Source of the DNA: an uncultured Eubacteriales bacterium
Lineage (GTDB): Bacteria; Bacillota; Clostridia; Christensenellales; QALW01
DNA: 64,000 nucleotides
Direction: 5' to 3'
Assembly (NCBI GenBank): GCA_900547955.1
Contig: URIR01000001.1
Coordinates: 1-64,000 of the forward strand
This document shows, in pieces, positions 16,439-25,799 of this stretch. A program made the translations under genes and the position numbers. Position 1 is the first letter of the stretch, and every line of letters starts with the position of its first letter. The notes beneath the pieces were generated by a model, which saw only the letters and a list, made by a program, of their open reading frames with translations, made no database searches and was not told the DNA's origin.

Positions 16439-17478
16439 ATGGATACAAAGATAATCTCTCTCCGTATGGAGCGCTAGTGCTTCATTCATAAAGCGGATGA
16501 AGAAGAATACATAAAATTATATCGGGATACCCAGCCTGGACAAAATGTATATTGGAATGGATTCGGACAGCCACCGACGCTTTCTTTTCGTGCTGATTTT
16601 GATGATATTGAATTTAATCGTGACCGTCAGCTAAAATGAAAACTGATAAAAGGCAGATTTTTCGGCGGCAATTTAGGCTGGATTGTGCCGGAAGATATGG
16701 AGCTGTTTATCGCTCTCTATCGCAAGCCGCTTGTAAAGCCAACTGAAATACAGCTGCGGGTCTTGGAGTTTATTAAACGGGAGGGACCGCTCAACATCCA
16801 GCAAATCAAAGAAGAAACCGGATTGCTTGTGAAAGAAATCACCCCCGCTCTTCACCGTTTGCAAGAGGCTTTTTTGATATATGAAGACCAATATGACGGT
16901 GAGTGGGACAGAGGATGGTATAAATTTGTTGGAATGTTCCCGCAAGTAAATTCCGATAAGGTTTCAAGACACAAAGCGCTCAAAATCGTATTGCAAAGAT
17001 TCGCGTATCGTCTTGTATGGTTTGATACGGCGATGGCTAAATCATTCTATAAGATTCCTGAAAAAGAAATAAAACTGTCTGTTAATGAACTGGTTGCTGA
17101 AGGCAGATTGGTTTTGTCAGGCTCAGGTTATATGCTGAAGAGTGATGCTGACCTGCTCGAAAATTACGAGCCTCAGGTTATGAACTTCGTTTATGCGATT
17201 CACCGCAACGACTTTCTTTATAAGGTTCATGAGCACGTTCTGAAGGAGATGGCTAAGGAATTGACGAAAGGTCTTGAATATGATCACGAATCTCTGCAAT
17301 ACCTGTTGATTGACGGAGAATTCCACGGTGCGTCAGTCGGTCACTTTCGAAACGGTCCGTATGATCTCAATGATGTTGTTTGTGATTTGCCGAAAGTCGA
17401 AAAGAAGAAATTATCGAGGCAATTCGTGCTGTAAACTATGGTAAAAGTCCCAAACGGTTTATGGAAAAGGAATTATAA
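16439..17478 (+). pseudogene. Decayed winged-helix (AlkZ/YcaQ-like) gene
   Basis: A single gene of about 346 codons with three lesions. It starts MDTKIISLRMER at 16439, hits a TAG at 16475 and a TGA at 16637. It then stays open from 16640 and shifts frame near 17390, where the true tail EEIIEAIRAVNYGKS continues to a TAA at 17476. The protein has a long helical/winged-helix build (LRVLEFIKREGPLNIQQIKEE, then PALHRLQEAFLIYEDQYDG). That recalls winged-helix DNA-binding proteins related to AlkZ glycosylases, but the family call is tentative. The frame 16685-17434 alone would start mid-domain and lacks an RBS, so no functional product is expected. Confidence 0.5.
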
Positions 17479-17480
17479 GA

Positions 17481-17987
17481 ATGAGCCAAGGACTGATTAC
17501 TATTGTTGGAGCAAATGGAGCCGGAAAAACCACAACATCAAAATCATTACTGCTGATGTGTCTGCATAGTGCATATGTGGATGCAGATTGGTGTAGAGCC
17601 ATCAATCCATTTCAATTTACTAAAGCGACTAAAAAAACGATAACAAACAATATTATTTGCTTAATTAGAAACTATTTATTATGCGATGATATCGAAACCG
17701 TTATCTTCCACTATGGTTTTTATGGAGAAAGAAAAGCGCTCTATGATGAAGTGATGAATTGCTTAAGAAATGAGGGGATAATTTTCGATGAATACATTGT
17801 TGCATTAAAATGTGAGTATGACGAAAACAAAAGACGTTCTATTAAAGATAACAGAGATCCTGAACGTGTAGAGCGAGGAATGAGAAATACGTTTAATTTC
17901 TATGATGGTTTTGGTTATCCTATAATAGACACAATATTTCTTTTTTCAGATCAAGTTGCTGAAAAAATCATAGAGACGTTCTTCTAA
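17481..17987 (+). CDS. P-loop kinase-like protein
   Basis: A 168-residue protein with a clear Walker A GANGAGKTT at residues 10-18 near the N-terminus. VDADWCR follows, and an Arg-rich segment (ENKRRSIKDNRDPERVERG) that fits the lid of small P-loop kinases. It resembles AAA_33/shikimate- or gluconate-kinase-sized enzymes and is probably cytoplasmic. The substrate is unknown. It starts 2 nt after the stop of the decayed winged-helix gene, with AAAGGAATT upstream. A strong hairpin follows about 100 nt after the stop. Confidence 0.65.
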   Translation: MSQGLITIVGANGAGKTTTSKSLLLMCLHSAYVDADWCRAINPFQFTKATKKTITNNIICLIRNYLLCDDIETVIFHYGFYGERKALYDEVMNCLRNEGIIFDEYIVALKCEYDENKRRSIKDNRDPERVERGMRNTFNFYDGFGYPIIDTIFLFSDQVAEKIIETFF

Positions 17988-18090
17988 TGAATTATTCTCG
18001 CTCAAGGAAATTTAGATATCAAATCGGGCAATAGTGAAATATAACTTCATTAGATGATATCGCACCGCTTTTGAAAAATACGCAGATAAG

Positions 18091-18129
18091 CACAAAGTCC
18101 GCAGATTCACTAATTCTGCGGACTTTGTG
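18091..18129 (+). terminator. Strong hairpin after the P-loop kinase
   Basis: A perfect 15-bp inverted repeat: CACAAAGTCCGCAGA (18091-18105) with its complement at 18115-18129 and a 9-nt loop. No proper T-run follows, so efficiency is uncertain, but position suits a terminator. Confidence 0.55.
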
Positions 18130-18176
18130 CCTCTCAATCGGTCACCTTTGAAAGTATCCTTATGGGAACCCTGTAT

Positions 18177-18256
18177 TTATGCGGGTTTGCGGCGTTTTGA
18201 CTACTATTCCCACTTTGTTATCAAAAGACTTCTCCGAACGCCGCAAACCCGCATAA
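18177..18256. repeat. 20-bp inverted repeat with 40-nt centre
   Basis: Arms 18177-18196 and 18237-18256 are exact reverse complements (TTATGCGGGTTTGCGGCGTT). They flank 40 nt that includes ATTCCCACT, also found at the end of guaA 50 nt away. It lies between convergent genes and could act as a terminator or be a palindromic element. Confidence 0.6.
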
Positions 18257-18282
18257 GCACTAGGTTTTTACGGTGTTCCGTT

Positions 18283-19827
18283 TTATTCCCACTCTATTGT
18301 ACCCGGCGGTTTAGAAGTAATATCATAGACGACACGGTTTACGCCGGGGACTTCGTTTATTATGCGGCTGGAAAGGGTGCGCATTAGGGGATAGGGGAGT
18401 TCGGCAAATTCTACGGTCATGGCATCCTTGCTGGTAACGGCGCGTATGGCAATACAATAATCATATGTGCGCTCGTCGCCCATTACGCCGACTGAATTAA
18501 CGCCGGTAAATACTGTAAAATACTGCCATATATCTTTATCCAGACCCGCCTTAGCGACTTCTTCGCGCAGTATAGCGTCGCTTTCGCGCACAATACGCAG
18601 CCGGTCGGGGGTTATTTCTCCTATAATTCTTATGGCCAGGCCGGGGCCGGGGAAGGGCTGACGCCATACCAGCTCGCGTGGAATACCCATGCTTTCTCCT
18701 AATTCGCGCACTTCGTCTTTAAAGAGCAAGCGCAGAGGCTCTACTATGCCTTTAAAGCGGACGTCCTTAGGAAGTCCTCCTACGTTATGATGGCTTTTTA
18801 TTACCGCGGCTTGTCCAAAGCCGCTTTCGATAACATCGGGATATATGGTGCCCTGGACCAGATAATCGGCGCCGATTTTATTTGATTCCTCTTCAAACAC
18901 TCGGATGAATTCTTCTCCTATTATCTTGCGCTTTTTTTCCGGGTCGGTAACTCCCTCGAGCTTAGAGAGAAAGCGTTCGCGGGCGTCTACCATTATAATT
19001 TTAAGGCCCAGCTTGCCTCCAAAATAATCCATAACCTCTTGAGCTTCATTTTTGCGCAGCAGGCCGTGGTCAACAAAGATGCAGGTAAGCTTGTCGCCTA
19101 CAGCCTTATGCACTAATACCGAGGCGACAGAAGAATCTACGCCGCCTGAAAGACCGCTTACTACCGTGCTGCTGCCAACCTGCTCGCGTATATTTTCTAT
19201 AAGCTCGTCAGCAAGCCCCGCGGCGCTCCATGAACCCTCGCAGCCGCAGATATTATATATAAAATTACTCAACATCCTAAAGCCCTGCCGCGTATGATTG
19301 ACTTCGGGATGAAACTGCATGCCGTAGAGTTTTTGCTCATCATCCGCAACGGCGGCGTTTGCGCAGTGCGGTGTAGCCGCTATGGAGACAAAACCTGTCG
19401 GCAGCTCTGAAACGTAATCGTTATGGTTCATCCATACTACTGTTTCGCGGGCTATTCCGTCAAACAGGGGATGCTCTTTAACCGACATATCAGTAAAGCC
19501 GAATTCAGGGATAGACGCAGCCTGCACCTTGCCGTCCAGCATATGAGCCATTAGCTGCATGCCGTAGCATATTCCCAGAACGGGGACGCCAAGGGAGAAA
19601 ACCTCCTTTGAGCAGCGCAGCGCATCGGGCGCGTAAACGCTGTTGGGGCCGCCTGTAAGGATAATTCCCTTAAGTTCTGGGCCGACATAATCAGAAAAGG
19701 GAGTGTTGCAGGGTATTACCTCGCTGTATACACCGGCCTCTCTTATGCGGCGGGCTATAAGCTGATTATATTGTCCGCCGAAATCTAAAACGGCTATAAA
19801 TTCCTTTGCCGGCTTTCTTTCTTTCAT
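18283..19827 (-). CDS. guaA: GMP synthase (glutamine-hydrolysing)
   Basis: A 514-residue two-domain enzyme converting XMP, ATP and glutamine to GMP, the last step of guanylate synthesis in the cytoplasm. The N-terminal class I amidotransferase has the nucleophile in GICYGMQLM and its His in [10 protein letters not shown]. The ATP-pyrophosphatase domain has the [10 protein letters not shown]-loop. The C-terminal dimerisation domain ends PPGTIEWE, the canonical GuaA end. Length is normal. Its ATG overlaps the stop of pyrG by 4 nt, so it is the last gene of an asnA-purA-purB-pyrG-guaA operon. Confidence 0.97.
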   Translation of the reverse strand: MKERKPAKEFIAVLDFGGQYNQLIARRIREAGVYSEVIPCNTPFSDYVGPELKGIILTGGPNSVYAPDALRCSKEVFSLGVPVLGICYGMQLMAHMLDGKVQAASIPEFGFTDMSVKEHPLFDGIARETVVWMNHNDYVSELPTGFVSIAATPHCANAAVADDEQKLYGMQFHPEVNHTRQGFRMLSNFIYNICGCEGSWSAAGLADELIENIREQVGSSTVVSGLSGGVDSSVASVLVHKAVGDKLTCIFVDHGLLRKNEAQEVMDYFGGKLGLKIIMVDARERFLSKLEGVTDPEKKRKIIGEEFIRVFEEESNKIGADYLVQGTIYPDVIESGFGQAAVIKSHHNVGGLPKDVRFKGIVEPLRLLFKDEVRELGESMGIPRELVWRQPFPGPGLAIRIIGEITPDRLRIVRESDAILREEVAKAGLDKDIWQYFTVFTGVNSVGVMGDERTYDYCIAIRAVTSKDAMTVEFAELPYPLMRTLSSRIINEVPGVNRVVYDITSKPPGTIEWE

Positions 19828-21446
19828 TTAGAGGCCTCCTTTGAGTTTTTATATTCTATTGCCGCTCCAATTAAATCTCTGAATAATGGGTGCGGCCGGT
19901 TGGGCCGGGATTTAAATTCAGGATGGAACTGTACTCCTACGAACCAGGGATGGTCTTTTATTTCTACTATTTCTACTAAATTGCGTTCAGGATTGACACC
20001 TGCAGCCTGCATGCCTGCGTTTGCAAGCTGTTCTTTAAAGTTATTATTAAATTCATAGCGGTGACGGTGCCGTTCGCTTATTTCGTCCGCCTGATACGCT
20101 TTATATGTATGGCTGTTTTTATCCACGATTTCGCAGCGGCATTGTCCCAGCCGCATAGTGCCGCCCATTTTATCCAAATTTGCCTGGTCGGGCATAAGGT
20201 CTATAACGGGGTAAGGGGTGCTGGGGTCTACTTCAGTCGTATGAGCGCCGCGCAGGTTAAGCACATTGCGCGCATATTCAATTACGGCCATCTGCATGCC
20301 CAGGCAGATGCCTAGGAAAGGCACTTTGTTTTCGCGCGCGTAGCGTACTATTTCTATTTTGCCTTCTATGCCGCGGCTGCCGAAGCCGCCGGGAATTAAT
20401 ATGCCGTCTACGTCGGCAAAGACCTGGTTTACATTGTCCTGATTTATTTCATCCGTGGCCAGCCACTTTATTTTAACACGCGTACTGTGCGCTATGCCGC
20501 CGTGAGTAAGAGCCTCGGCTACGCTCAGATATGCGTCGTGCAGGCCGATGTATTTGCCTGCAAGAGCTATGCATACCTCTTGCTTTGGATATTTATGGCG
20601 GTTGACCATCTCGGTCCATTCGGTTAAATCAGGCTGGGGCAATTCCATGCTGAGCAGCTTGCATACCTGTGTGTCCAGTCCTTCTTTGTGCAGAGCCAGG
20701 GGTACTTCGTAGAGTGTTGGTACGTCCCGGTTTTCTATAATATTTTCGGGCAGCACATTGCAGAAAAGGGCTATTTTATCCTTTTGCTCTTTAGGAATGG
20801 GATTTTCAGTACGGCATACTATTATATCGGGCTGTATTCCCAGTCCCAAAAGCTCCTTGACCGAATGCTGCGTGGGCTTAGTTTTAATTTCGCCGCTGGC
20901 AGCCAGATAGGGAACAAGGGTAACGTGTATGTAAAGGGAATTGCGCACGCCTACCTCATATTTTATCTGGCGTATAGCCTCTAAAAAGGGCTGGCTTTCA
21001 ATATCGCCTACGGTACCGCCTATTTCAGTTATGATTACGTCTACGCTTTTATCCTGGCTGGCTTTTAGAATGCGTCCCTTTATTTCATTGGTTATATGGG
21101 GGATAACCTGTACTGTTCCGCCCAGATATCCTCCGCTGCGTTCCCGTTCAATTACCGTTTGATAAACTCTGCCGGTAGTTACATTGCTGTTTTGGGAGAG
21201 ATTTTCGTCTATAAATCTCTCGTAATGGCCTAAATCCAAATCAGTTTCGGCTCCATCGTCCGTCACAAACACCTCGCCGTGCTGATAGGGATTCATTGTG
21301 CCAGGATCCACGTTTATGTATGGATCAAATTTCTGAATTACAACCTTAAGCCCGCGGCATTTAAGCAGACGCCCGAGAGAGGCCGCCGTGATGCCCTTGC
21401 CCAGGCTGGAAACCACCCCGCCCGTTATAAATACATATTTAGCCAT
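19824..21446 (-). CDS. pyrG: CTP synthase
   Basis: A 540-residue enzyme that aminates UTP to CTP using glutamine and ATP. The N-terminal synthetase domain begins [18 protein letters not shown], with the P-loop-like [10 protein letters not shown]. The C-terminal amidotransferase has its nucleophile in GICLGMQ and His in GVQFHPEF. Length and motif order are typical. It lies 14 nt after purB and overlaps guaA by 4 nt. Firmicute pyrG is often preceded by a CTP-sensing attenuator, but inside this operon there is no room for one, so control must differ. Confidence 0.97.
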   Translation of the reverse strand: MAKYVFITGGVVSSLGKGITAASLGRLLKCRGLKVVIQKFDPYINVDPGTMNPYQHGEVFVTDDGAETDLDLGHYERFIDENLSQNSNVTTGRVYQTVIERERSGGYLGGTVQVIPHITNEIKGRILKASQDKSVDVIITEIGGTVGDIESQPFLEAIRQIKYEVGVRNSLYIHVTLVPYLAASGEIKTKPTQHSVKELLGLGIQPDIIVCRTENPIPKEQKDKIALFCNVLPENIIENRDVPTLYEVPLALHKEGLDTQVCKLLSMELPQPDLTEWTEMVNRHKYPKQEVCIALAGKYIGLHDAYLSVAEALTHGGIAHSTRVKIKWLATDEINQDNVNQVFADVDGILIPGGFGSRGIEGKIEIVRYARENKVPFLGICLGMQMAVIEYARNVLNLRGAHTTEVDPSTPYPVIDLMPDQANLDKMGGTMRLGQCRCEIVDKNSHTYKAYQADEISERHRHRYEFNNNFKEQLANAGMQAAGVNPERNLVEIVEIKDHPWFVGVQFHPEFKSRPNRPHPLFRDLIGAAIEYKNSKEASK

Positions 21447-21460
21447 TGTAATTTTCCCCC

Positions 21461-22888
21461 TTATACCTTTAATTCGCTTTCGCCTATCAAGCCGGTAAAA
21501 TCGCTTAACGCAGGCTTAACATAGCCGGCTAAAAATTCGTCCACCTGTTCGGGCGCGCGGCCGATATAATTTTCCGCCTTCATTACGCCTTTTATATCTT
21601 CCTCGCTCATTTTAAATGCGCTGTCTTTGGCTATGCGGGAGATAAGGTCGCAGTCCCCGCCCTCCTCCTTTATACGCCGGGCCGCCTCCATTGAATGCAC
21701 CCTTATGCGCTCGTGCAGCTCCTGACGGTCTCCTCCTCGGCGCACGCCTTCCATTAAGATATTTTCAGTAGCGATAAAGGGCAAATTTTCATTAAGACGC
21801 TTTTGTATTACCTTGGGATATACAATCATTCCGCCGGCAATGTTTATCACTATTTTTAAAACTGCGTCTGTGGCTAAAAAAGCCTCGGCTACTGCTATAC
21901 GGCGGTTAGCAGAATCATCCAGGGTCCGTTCAAGCCACTGAGTGCTGGCCGTTAGAGCGGGGTTAAGCGCGTCTGTCATTACATAGCGCGCTAAAGAGCA
22001 TATGCGCTCGCTGCGCATGGGATTGCGCTTATATGCCATTGCCGACGAGCCTACCTGGCTCTTTTCAAAAGGCTCCTCAACTTCCTTGAGGTTTTGCAGC
22101 AGCCTCAGGTCGCCTGCAAAGCGGTATGCACTCTGAGCTATGCCCGAGAGCACGTTCAAAACGCGGGAATCCTCTTTGCGCGGATACGTTTGGCCGGATA
22201 CCGGGAACACGCTGTCAAAGCCCATTTTATGCGCGATTTTTTCTTCCAGCAGCTTTACCTTTTGGCTGTCGTTGTCAAAAAGCTCCATAAATGAGGCCTG
22301 TGTGCCGGTGGTACCCTTATTGCCAAGCAGGCGCATACCGCTCAGAACGTAATTTAAATCATTGAGGTCGCTTAAAAAATCCTGTATCCAAAGACATGCC
22401 CTTTTGCCTACGGTTGTGGGCTGGGCGGGCTGAAAATGGGTAAAGCCCAAAGTAGGAAGAGCGCGGTGCTCTTCGGCAAATTGAGCCAGGCCGCTTATGG
22501 CTGCCTGCAGCTTATTTTTAATAAGCTCAAGTCCCTGCTTCATTATTATTATATCGGCGTTGTCCGTTACATAGCAGGAGGTGGCTCCCAGATGAATTAT
22601 GCCTTTGGCCTTGGGACATACCAGCCCGTAGGCGTAAACATGAGCCATGACGTCGTGGCGTATTTCCTTTTCCTTGCGAGCAACCGCCTCAAAATCTATA
22701 TTTTCTACATTGGCTTTAAGCTCGTCTACCTGCTCCTGGGTAATATTAAGGCCCAGCTCCATTTCGCTTTGAGCCAGAGCTACCCAGAGCCGGCGGAAAG
22801 TCTGATATCTGCTGTTATCGCTGAATAGGGAAAGCATTTCCCTTGAAGCGTAACGAGAGCTCAAAGGGGAAGAATATTTATCGTGCAT
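21461..22888 (-). CDS. purB: Adenylosuccinate lyase
   Basis: A 475-residue fumarase/aspartase superfamily enzyme. It releases fumarate from adenylosuccinate (to AMP) and from SAICAR in purine synthesis. The signature [11 protein letters not shown], the superfamily's flexible catalytic loop, is intact, as are the [10 protein letters not shown] and [10 protein letters not shown] segments. It is somewhat longer than the roughly 430-residue Bacillus form. It follows purA, which supplies adenylosuccinate, by 16 nt. ATG at 22888 after AAAGGAG. Confidence 0.95.
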   Translation of the reverse strand: MHDKYSSPLSSRYASREMLSLFSDNSRYQTFRRLWVALAQSEMELGLNITQEQVDELKANVENIDFEAVARKEKEIRHDVMAHVYAYGLVCPKAKGIIHLGATSCYVTDNADIIIMKQGLELIKNKLQAAISGLAQFAEEHRALPTLGFTHFQPAQPTTVGKRACLWIQDFLSDLNDLNYVLSGMRLLGNKGTTGTQASFMELFDNDSQKVKLLEEKIAHKMGFDSVFPVSGQTYPRKEDSRVLNVLSGIAQSAYRFAGDLRLLQNLKEVEEPFEKSQVGSSAMAYKRNPMRSERICSLARYVMTDALNPALTASTQWLERTLDDSANRRIAVAEAFLATDAVLKIVINIAGGMIVYPKVIQKRLNENLPFIATENILMEGVRRGGDRQELHERIRVHSMEAARRIKEEGGDCDLISRIAKDSAFKMSEEDIKGVMKAENYIGRAPEQVDEFLAGYVKPALSDFTGLIGESELKV

Positions 22889-22904
22889 TGTCGTTAATCT
22901 CCTT

Positions 22905-24179
22905 TCAGTGATAGATAATTTCGTCTCGGCCCGGCCCTACAGAAATATGAGTTATGGGGCATTCAATATATTTTTCAATATATTCTATATAATTCCGCGC
23001 TTCCTGCGGCAATTTATCATACTGCGTTACCTTGCTTATGTCGGTGTTCCAGCCGGGCATGGTTATATAGACGGGTTCGGATTTTATAAGCTGAGGGGTA
23101 ACGGGGAAATCCTTAACTATATTTTCTCCTATTTTATATCCTACGCAAAGGGGAATTTCAGTCATATAGGAGAGTACGTCCAGCTTGGTAAGACAGATGC
23201 AGTCGGCCCCCTGAAGCTTTGCGCCGTAGCGCGTGGCTACTAAATCGATGGGGCCTACCCGCCTCGGCCTGCCTGTGGCGGCGCCGTATTCGTCGCCTGC
23301 CTGGCGCAGCTTTTCAGCTTTTTCGCCGTCCCATTCGCTTACGAAGGGGCCTTCTCCTACAGCGGTTGAATAGGCCTTGGCTATGCCCATAACCTTATCT
23401 ACCTTTAAAAAGGGAGCGCCCGAGCCTATAGGCGCATATGCGGCCAGAGGCGTAGAAGAGGAGGTGTAGGGGTAAATACCGTAGTCGATATCCTTAAGCG
23501 CGCCCAGCTGTGCTTCAAACAGTATATTTTTGCCTTCCTTCTGCGCCTGAGCCAGTATAAGGCCCGTATCGGCTATATACTCCCTAAAGGGATAGCCGTA
23601 TTTTTTAAGCCAGTCCATAACCTCTTCCAGGGTGTATTTTCTGCTGCCGTAAACTCCAGAAAGAAATAGATTTTTATATTCTATTAAATCGGATAACCGG
23701 CTTTTGAGATATTCTTCGTCCAGTAAATCACATACCTGAAGAGCCTTTTTCATATATTTGTCGCCGTAAACGGGCGCAATTCCGCGGCGGGTCGAGCCGT
23801 ATTTTTTGCCGGCCAACCGCTCTTCTTCGCAGATATCCTGCTGCTTATGCCAGGGCAGGCAGATTATGGCGCGGTCGCTTATCTTGAAATTATCAGGGGT
23901 GATACGGATGCCCCGCTCGCGCAGGCCGGCAATTTCGTTGAAGAGGTGCTCTAAATCTATTACCGTTCCGCTTCCCAGAATATTCATTACATTTTCCCGG
24001 CAGATGCCCGAAGGCAGCAAATTAAGCTTAAAGGTGCCCATTTGATTAACTACCGTGTGGCCTGCGTTGTTGCCGCCCTGATAGCGGCATACTACCTGAA
24101 AATCCTCCGCAACAAGGTCCACCATGCGGCCCTTGCCTTCGTCCCCCCAGGTTATGCCCACTATTGCCATTGTCGCCAT
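22905..24179 (-). CDS. purA: Adenylosuccinate synthetase
   Basis: A 424-residue enzyme joining IMP and aspartate with GTP to form adenylosuccinate, the first committed AMP step. GITWGDEGKGRMVD is the GTP-binding P-loop with catalytic Asp, and GGNNAGHTVV follows as in all PurA. I prefer the ATG at 24179 because GGGAGGTATTTTT precedes it; the five-codon upstream TTG extension lies on that ribosome binding site. It sits 37 nt after asnA and 16 nt before purB. Confidence 0.95.
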   Translation of the reverse strand: MATMAIVGITWGDEGKGRMVDLVAEDFQVVCRYQGGNNAGHTVVNQMGTFKLNLLPSGICRENVMNILGSGTVIDLEHLFNEIAGLRERGIRITPDNFKISDRAIICLPWHKQQDICEEERLAGKKYGSTRRGIAPVYGDKYMKKALQVCDLLDEEYLKSRLSDLIEYKNLFLSGVYGSRKYTLEEVMDWLKKYGYPFREYIADTGLILAQAQKEGKNILFEAQLGALKDIDYGIYPYTSSSTPLAAYAPIGSGAPFLKVDKVMGIAKAYSTAVGEGPFVSEWDGEKAEKLRQAGDEYGAATGRPRRVGPIDLVATRYGAKLQGADCICLTKLDVLSYMTEIPLCVGYKIGENIVKDFPVTPQLIKSEPVYITMPGWNTDISKVTQYDKLPQEARNYIEYIEKYIECPITHISVGPGRDEIIYH

Positions 24180-24215
24180 AAAAATACCTCCCAAATTAAT
24201 GCTGTAATAATCGGG

Positions 24216-25205
24216 TTAAAGCAGGGTTATTCCTTGCTTTAAGCATTGAGCTATATGTTCCTTAGGCCAAATTGAGGCCTGGACCTCGCCTATATGATGC
24301 TTGCGGAGCATAAACATGCACAGCCGCGACTGGCCTATTCCTCCGCCTATTGTAAGAGGCAGGGCCCCTTTTAATATTTCCTGATGATAGGGCAGATTCA
24401 GTCTTTGATTCAGCCCCGAGGCTTCCAATTGCTTTTTAAGGGAAGGCGCGTCCACTCTTATTCCCATGCTGGAAAGCTCGAAGGGAATATCCAGCTCGGG
24501 GTAATATAGGATGATATCCCCGTTAAGGGACCAGTCGTCATAATCGGGCGCGCGTCCGTCATGCCGCGTTCCTGAACGAAGGAGACCGCCTATCTGCGAT
24601 ATAAATACCGCCCCGTATTTTTTGGCCGCCTGATATTCTCGTTGCTTGGGGCTTAGATTGGGAAAAGCGTCCTCTAATTCCTGCGAGGATATGAATTCAA
24701 TTTTTTCAGGCAGTACGTTCTCTCCCAGCGATGGAAAATTGGAGAGCACATACTGCTCGGCGCTGATTAAGGTTTGGTAAATATCGCATACCGTCTGCTT
24801 TAAATATTCAAAATTGCGCTCCTGCGGAAGAATTATTTTTTCCCAGTCGTATTGGTCTACATATATAGAATGCAGGCAGTCGCAGCTTTCATCCCGCCTG
24901 ATTGCGTTCATATCGGTATATAAGCCCTCTCCGGGTTCAAATTGATACCTGGCCAGCGCGTATCTCTTCCATTTGGCTAGTGAATGCACGATTTCCGCAA
25001 CGCAGCCGGTTTCCTTTATATCAAAGGATACGGGGCGCTCGCAGCCGTTTAGATTATCGTTAAGGCCTGTTTCGGGCAACAAAAAAAGAGGCGCCGAAAC
25101 CCTTTGAAGCTTTAATTTGAGAGATAAAGCCCTTTCAAAGAAATCCTTAAGCGCCTTTATTGCGGTTTCGGTTTCCCGCAGATTCAGTTTTGATTGATAA
25201 CTCAT
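24216..25205 (-). CDS. asnA: Aspartate--ammonia ligase
   Basis: A 329-residue class II aminoacyl-tRNA-synthetase-like enzyme. It makes asparagine from aspartate, ammonia and ATP, unlike glutamine-using AsnB. Characteristic segments include the N-terminal MSYQSKLNLRETE, KRYALARYQFEPGEGLYTD and the C-terminal IGGGIGQSRLCMFMLRKHHIGE with the motif 3 Arg. It is the first gene of the operon. A leader of about 150 nt with a terminator-like hairpin precedes it. The grouping with four other nitrogen-incorporating enzymes suggests joint control by nitrogen or purine supply. Confidence 0.95.
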   Translation of the reverse strand: MSYQSKLNLRETETAIKALKDFFERALSLKLKLQRVSAPLFLLPETGLNDNLNGCERPVSFDIKETGCVAEIVHSLAKWKRYALARYQFEPGEGLYTDMNAIRRDESCDCLHSIYVDQYDWEKIILPQERNFEYLKQTVCDIYQTLISAEQYVLSNFPSLGENVLPEKIEFISSQELEDAFPNLSPKQREYQAAKKYGAVFISQIGGLLRSGTRHDGRAPDYDDWSLNGDIILYYPELDIPFELSSMGIRVDAPSLKKQLEASGLNQRLNLPYHQEILKGALPLTIGGGIGQSRLCMFMLRKHHIGEVQASIWPKEHIAQCLKQGITLL

Positions 25206-25234
25206 TATATCCGCCGCCTGTTGATAAAATCATT

Positions 25235-25280
25235 AAAAAAGAGTGTTTTATCCATATGCGTCGCCGCACATGAAACACCC
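25235..25280 (-). promoter_or_regulatory. Terminator/attenuator hairpin in the asnA operon leader
   Basis: In the minus-strand RNA, GGGTGTTT pairs with AAACACTC and an inner CATGTGCG pairs with CGCATATG around a GCGA tetraloop, followed directly by TTTTTT. It lies between the operon promoter and asnA, so unless prevented it should end transcription. A 13-codon leader ORF (25289-25330, no clear RBS) with two Asn codons precedes it. No T-box or PyrR motif was recognised. Confidence 0.7.
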
Positions 25281-25360
25281 TGAGCTTTTTATAGGTTGTA
25301 TTCCATATATAACGGCCGGCACTTATTCATGCTGTAATACGCCGTAAAAAACACTTTAAT

Positions 25361-25389
25361 ATAATACTCTAAAGCGCCGCCGCTGTCAA
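25361..25389 (-). promoter_or_regulatory. Near-consensus promoter of the asnA-purA-purB-pyrG-guaA operon
   Basis: Minus-strand TTGACA (25384-25389), 17-nt spacer, TATTAT (25361-25366). Transcription would start near 25354, giving a leader of about 150 nt before asnA. Confidence 0.8.
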
Positions 25390-25596
25390 TCAAAATATAA
25401 TTTTGGCGCATTTTTTGCGCGCATAATTAAGATGCTGGCCATAGATTTAATAAACTGCATTAATTTATGCCGCTTATGCTTGGATGGAGTCGGGCGGCTC
25501 AGGGAGTGAAAAATATTTTTGCAGGATAAAGCGGAACTCCGAATAGACCGAGAGCCATGACTGAAGCTATTTCTGCAATTAATGTCATTTGGAGTA

Positions 25597-25625
25597 TTGA
25601 TTTTTTATTTTGGCCATTGTATAAT
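25597..25625 (+). promoter_or_regulatory. Promoter of the ABC-DUF1854-ABC operon
   Basis: TTGATT (25597-25602), 17-nt spacer, TATAAT (25620-25625). The transcript would start near 25632, leaving about 170 nt of leader. Confidence 0.7.
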
Positions 25626-25672
25626 ACAACTTACGGGCAATTTTATGCGGAAGGAGCGCAGGAGGAGAAAAT

Positions 25673-25711
25673 ATGCTTTACTTCTGCGTGCATTTTGGCA
25701 TTCCCCTATAA
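25673..25711 (+). CDS. 12-residue leader peptide upstream of the ABC operon
   Basis: The ATG follows GCAGGAGGAGAAAAT, one of the best ribosome binding sites in the window. The peptide is MLYFCVHFGIPL then TAA. A hairpin (AAAGGCCAT with ATGGCTTT, about 25711-25736) follows at once. The transporter starts 88 nt later. Short leader ORFs ahead of ABC multidrug transporters (bmrB-bmrCD in Bacillus) mediate ribosome-stalling attenuation. That function here is inference. Confidence 0.5.
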   Translation: MLYFCVHFGIPL

Positions 25712-25799
25712 AGGCCATAATTAAAATGGCTTTAACGAGGAGCGCACTTCACAATAATTTTTGAATATTCTATTGCGTTTAAGGAGAAGCATTTAAATA

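Noticed and set aside
25206..25360. Possible T-box or purine riboswitch before asnA
   Set aside because: No AGGGTGGNACCGCG T-box string and no purine-aptamer consensus; only the terminator hairpin can be supported.
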